Below, in pieces: positions 7,228 to 9,234 of a DNA stretch of 9,234 nucleotides. The first letter of the stretch is position 1; every line of letters begins with the position of its first letter. Below the pieces are notes generated by a model. The model was not told the origin of the DNA and made no database searches. It saw only the letters and a program-made list of their open reading frames with translations. The position numbers and the translations under genes are program-made. This stretch comes from Actinomycetota bacterium (GTDB taxonomy: Bacteria; Actinomycetota; Thermoleophilia; Gaiellales; Gaiellaceae), in NCBI GenBank assembly GCA_013813345.1, contig JACCRW010000162.1, positions 1 to 9,234 on the forward strand. Reading direction: 5' to 3'.

Positions 7228-8177
7228 CGACCACCGAGGAACAGGCGCCTGCCTCCGGGCAAGCCGCGAAAGCGTCCTTCGGCAAGTCGAAGGTCGGGGG
7301 GATCGTGTACGTCCAGCCGCGCCGCGCCGGCCTCGGAACGCTCGTCGCCGAGTTCTGGCGCTACCGGCTCCTACTGTCCTTCTTCGGACTGCGATTCATT
7401 CGCAAGCGCATCGCCCGAACCTGGCTCGGGCTCATCTGGGTGCCGCTGCGCCCGGCTGCGAACCTGGGAATCCGGATCTTCGTCTTCGGCGGTTTGATCG
7501 GAGTTGCGACCGGGGGTGTGCCCTACCCGGTCTTCTTCCTCGTCGCTTCGGCGGCGTGGATGCTGTTCGCCGAGAGCGCTTACTGGGCGACGCGGAGTCT
7601 CGAGATCAACCGCAAGCTGCTGCCGCGGGTCTACGTACCCAAGCTCGTAGTCGTCGCGGCAGCGGCATTCCCGGCGCTACTCGAGTTCGCCATGGTCGCG
7701 ATCTTCGCCGCACTTGCCGTTCTCTACTACGTTCTCCGAGCCGACGTGTTCTACCTCGACCTCGGCCTGCACACTCTCCTTGTCCCAGCCGGGCTCCTCG
7801 TGCTCGTACTACTCGGGCTCGGTGTCGGCCTGATGCTCTCCGGTGTTAGCGCGCGGGCCCGCGACGTTCGCTTCGGAGTCGGTTACGGGATCTCGTTTCT
7901 CTATTTCCTGACGCCAGTGATCTATCCGCTGACAGCCATCCCCGAGCGCTGGCGCGGCCTTGCCGGGCTGAACCCCCTCACGGGAGCGATCGAGATGGTC
8001 AAGGCGGGAGTCTTCCCCGACCATCCACTGAGCTTGAAAGCAGTTTCCGTGACGCTCTTTTGGGCACTCCTGCTCTGGATTCCCGGCCTGTGGCTATTCG
8101 ATCGCCGCGAGGCTGGCGTGCTCGCCGGTCGCAAGTTTCGCCTGCGGCAGGGTTTCCGGGGACGCCGGACCACGTAG
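7224..8177 (+). CDS. ABC-2 type polysaccharide export permease (Wzm/TagG-like)
   Basis: This is a 317-residue membrane protein, the transmembrane half of an ABC exporter that would move a lipid-linked glycan from the cytoplasm across the membrane. An amphipathic N-terminal segment (LRFIRKRIARTWLGLIW, about 56-72) is followed by six likely membrane helices near residues 68-95, 100-118, 140-171, 183-207, 215-237 and 273-292. The hallmark block RARDVRFGVGYGISFLYFLTP, then VIYP, AIPERW and LNPLTGAIE at about 211-257, is typical of RfbD/TagG/Wzm permeases. The last 20 residues are Arg/Lys-rich. The TTG start overlaps the transferase stop (TTGA), so it is the last gene of the operon. GTG at 7305 is an alternative start that would remove 27 polar residues, which the family does not need. 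The ATPase partner is not next in the operon: the nearby ATPase gene is convergent and atypical. Confidence 0.92.
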   Translation: MTTTEEQAPASGQAAKASFGKSKVGGIVYVQPRRAGLGTLVAEFWRYRLLLSFFGLRFIRKRIARTWLGLIWVPLRPAANLGIRIFVFGGLIGVATGGVPYPVFFLVASAAWMLFAESAYWATRSLEINRKLLPRVYVPKLVVVAAAAFPALLEFAMVAIFAALAVLYYVLRADVFYLDLGLHTLLVPAGLLVLVLLGLGVGLMLSGVSARARDVRFGVGYGISFLYFLTPVIYPLTAIPERWRGLAGLNPLTGAIEMVKAGVFPDHPLSLKAVSVTLFWALLLWIPGLWLFDRREAGVLAGRKFRLRQGFRGRRTT

Positions 8178-8184
8178 CTGCGAC

Positions 8185-9234
8185 CTAGCGTCGCCCAGGC
8201 TCGAACGGGCTGCCGGGCGCATACGTCCACTCACCATCGTGCGGCTCCCACACAGCCACGTCCGATCGGGCAACGTCGGATCGAGCATGCTCGCCGGGTA
8301 GGCCGATGGCCAACGAAAATGCCTCCCTGCGGCCTATCACCCACCGTTTATCGCCCTTCTGCAGGCGCACGGTGACACGACCCACATAGACTCCTTGGGG
8401 CACATCGGCCGCTTCGAGACGGAAGCGGTGGAAGCCCCCTCCCTTGCACTTCAGCGGCTCGGACTGCTCGAGCAACAGCGCGTAGCCGTCCTCACGCTCG
8501 AGTCCCACGCCGACCTGAACGAAGAGCGGCCCTCGTGCCTGCTCGAGGAGAACATCGACGACGAGCAGGCCGGGGCCTGGCGATTCCGCGGCCACCGCTG
8601 CGATCGCGCTCACCTCGTTGAAGCCGCGCAGCGATTCCTCACTGGACGGTGACCCGTTCGCGCTCTCGCGGTGGGCGAAGGCCGACAGAATCTCCTCCGT
8701 CGGGCCTTCTGCGACGATTCGGCCGCCGCCGAGCCAGAGAGAGCGAGCACACAGGCGACGCAAGACAGCGGTGTCCTGCGACTCGAGGAGGATCGCAGCG
8801 CCTTCGGCACGCCTCTGCTCGATGAGCTGCTCGCAGCGCTCACGGAACCCTCCGTCGGCGACGGAGAATGGGTCGTCGAGCAACAGTACGCTCGCATCGA
8901 GATTGAGCGCCGTGCCGACGGCGACGTGAAACGGCGACCGGGTCGCGGGATACGTCCATTCTCCCTCTGGCACGCCAGCGAACTCGAGGATGCTGCGCAG
9001 GCGCGGGCGGAGCTTGTTCCTCGAGATTCCCGCCAGCGAGGCAGCGAGACGCGCGTTGTAGGTCGGAGAGAAGCCGGCCTCCATGAATTGAAGTGCCACA
9101 TGTGCGAGCGGCGAGGGTTTACCGCGCAGGGCCGCCCGGCCGCTCGTGGCCGGAGCCACGCCGCCGAGCACGCGGAGGAGCGTCGTCTTTCCCGACCCGA
9201 CATCGCCGATGAGACCGACCGCCTCGCCTCGTGC
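8185..9234 (-). CDS. Wzt-like ABC ATPase with degenerate motifs and C-terminal extension (N-terminus off the right edge)
   Basis: 349 codons are visible, entering at the right edge and ending at TAG 8187-8185; about 35-45 N-terminal residues are probably missing. Residue numbers count from the edge. Walker A is intact (GDVGSGKTT, 10-18). The order of elements then follows the O-antigen/teichoic acid exporter ATPases: MEAGFSPTYN and SLAGISRNK, the signature region, Walker B, D-loop, H-loop and ARSLWLGGGRIVAEGP. Three key elements are changed. The signature, usually YSSGM, reads YPATR at 95-99. Walker B reads VLLLDDPF, with Asp121 where the catalytic Glu is expected. The H-loop reads ESQD, with Gln153 instead of His. 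From about residue 200 a beta-rich extension resembles the carbohydrate-binding C-terminal domain of Wzt. It presumably powers glycan export, possibly as the weak half of a heterodimer, but ATPase activity is doubtful. It is convergent with the permease gene. Confidence 0.85.
   Translation of the reverse strand, partial: ARGEAVGLIGDVGSGKTTLLRVLGGVAPATSGRAALRGKPSPLAHVALQFMEAGFSPTYNARLAASLAGISRNKLRPRLRSILEFAGVPEGEWTYPATRSPFHVAVGTALNLDASVLLLDDPFSVADGGFRERCEQLIEQRRAEGAAILLESQDTAVLRRLCARSLWLGGGRIVAEGPTEEILSAFAHRESANGSPSSEESLRGFNEVSAIAAVAAESPGPGLLVVDVLLEQARGPLFVQVGVGLEREDGYALLLEQSEPLKCKGGGFHRFRLEAADVPQGVYVGRVTVRLQKGDKRWVIGRREAFSLAIGLPGEHARSDVARSDVAVWEPHDGEWTYAPGSPFEPGRR
8188..8637 (-). other. C-terminal Wzt-like beta-sandwich domain (probable)
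   Basis: This is the last 150 residues of the ATPase. Alternating hydrophobic strands (LLVVDVLLEQ, PLFVQVGVGLERED, FHRFRLEAADVPQGVYVGRVTVRL) fit the Ig-like fold of Wzt C-terminal domains, which in O8/O9a systems bind the modified chain end. No glycan-binding residue can be assigned from sequence alone. The final 30 residues (HARSDVARSDVAVWEPHDGEW) look like a poorly conserved tail. Confidence 0.6.
8257..8286 (-). repeat. Short in-frame tandem repeat (2 x 15 bases)
   Basis: Two adjacent 15-base units both encode ARSDV in the tail of the ATPase; they differ at 3 of 15 positions, all silent. It is probably a small local duplication in a tolerant region. Confidence 0.6.

Noticed and set aside
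8193..8218. Possible terminator hairpin (GCCC-A-GGC paired with GCCGGGC)
   Set aside because: The stem is short with a bulge and an 11-base loop, no T-run follows, and it lies inside the ATPase coding end.
1..9234. CRISPR array, tRNA or rRNA genes, insertion sequences, attachment sites
   Set aside because: No regularly spaced direct repeats, tRNA-like cloverleaf, transposase-like protein or terminal inverted repeats were seen. Nearly all bases are accounted for by glycan genes.

Overview
The window is GC-rich, with G or C at most third codon positions. Genes are tightly packed and several use GTG or TTG starts. This fits a high-GC actinobacterium, possibly a deep-branching soil lineage such as Thermoleophilia, but no rRNA or other marker gene is present and the assignment is an inference. 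All genes belong to one theme: building, modifying and exporting a cell-surface glycan.

Layout: (1) Bases 1-273, minus strand, hold the N-terminal 91 codons of a glycosyltransferase-like gene that runs off the left edge. (2) A divergent, roughly 0.1 kb intergenic gap follows. (3) A four-gene plus-strand operon then runs from about 378 to 8177: a NanM-type sugar O-methyltransferase, a family 2 glycosyltransferase, a 1583-residue protein made of three tandem copies of one GT-B-like transferase module, and an ABC-2 polysaccharide-export permease. The last three start codons each overlap the preceding stop by four bases (GTGA, GTGA, TTGA), so these genes are probably translationally coupled. (4) After a 7-base gap a convergent minus-strand gene (8185 to beyond the right edge) encodes a Wzt-like ABC ATPase with a C-terminal beta-rich extension. 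Its Walker A is intact, but the signature motif, the catalytic glutamate and the H-loop histidine are all replaced.

The unusual core is the triple-module transferase. Each module is about 465-475 residues and carries the same ordered motifs (RI-start, DY[LI], SWD[NH]LT, VWNE, GA[HQ], RPHP, G[VI]N[TS]..[LM][VI]E, SP.V) with nearly constant spacing. The truncated minus-strand gene is a fourth homologue, so the locus has at least four versions of this module. A working model, which is inference, is that the three fused modules and the GT2 enzyme add successive units of an oligosaccharide repeat. The O-methyltransferase would decorate or cap it, and an ABC-2 exporter with an atypical ATPase would move it across the membrane.
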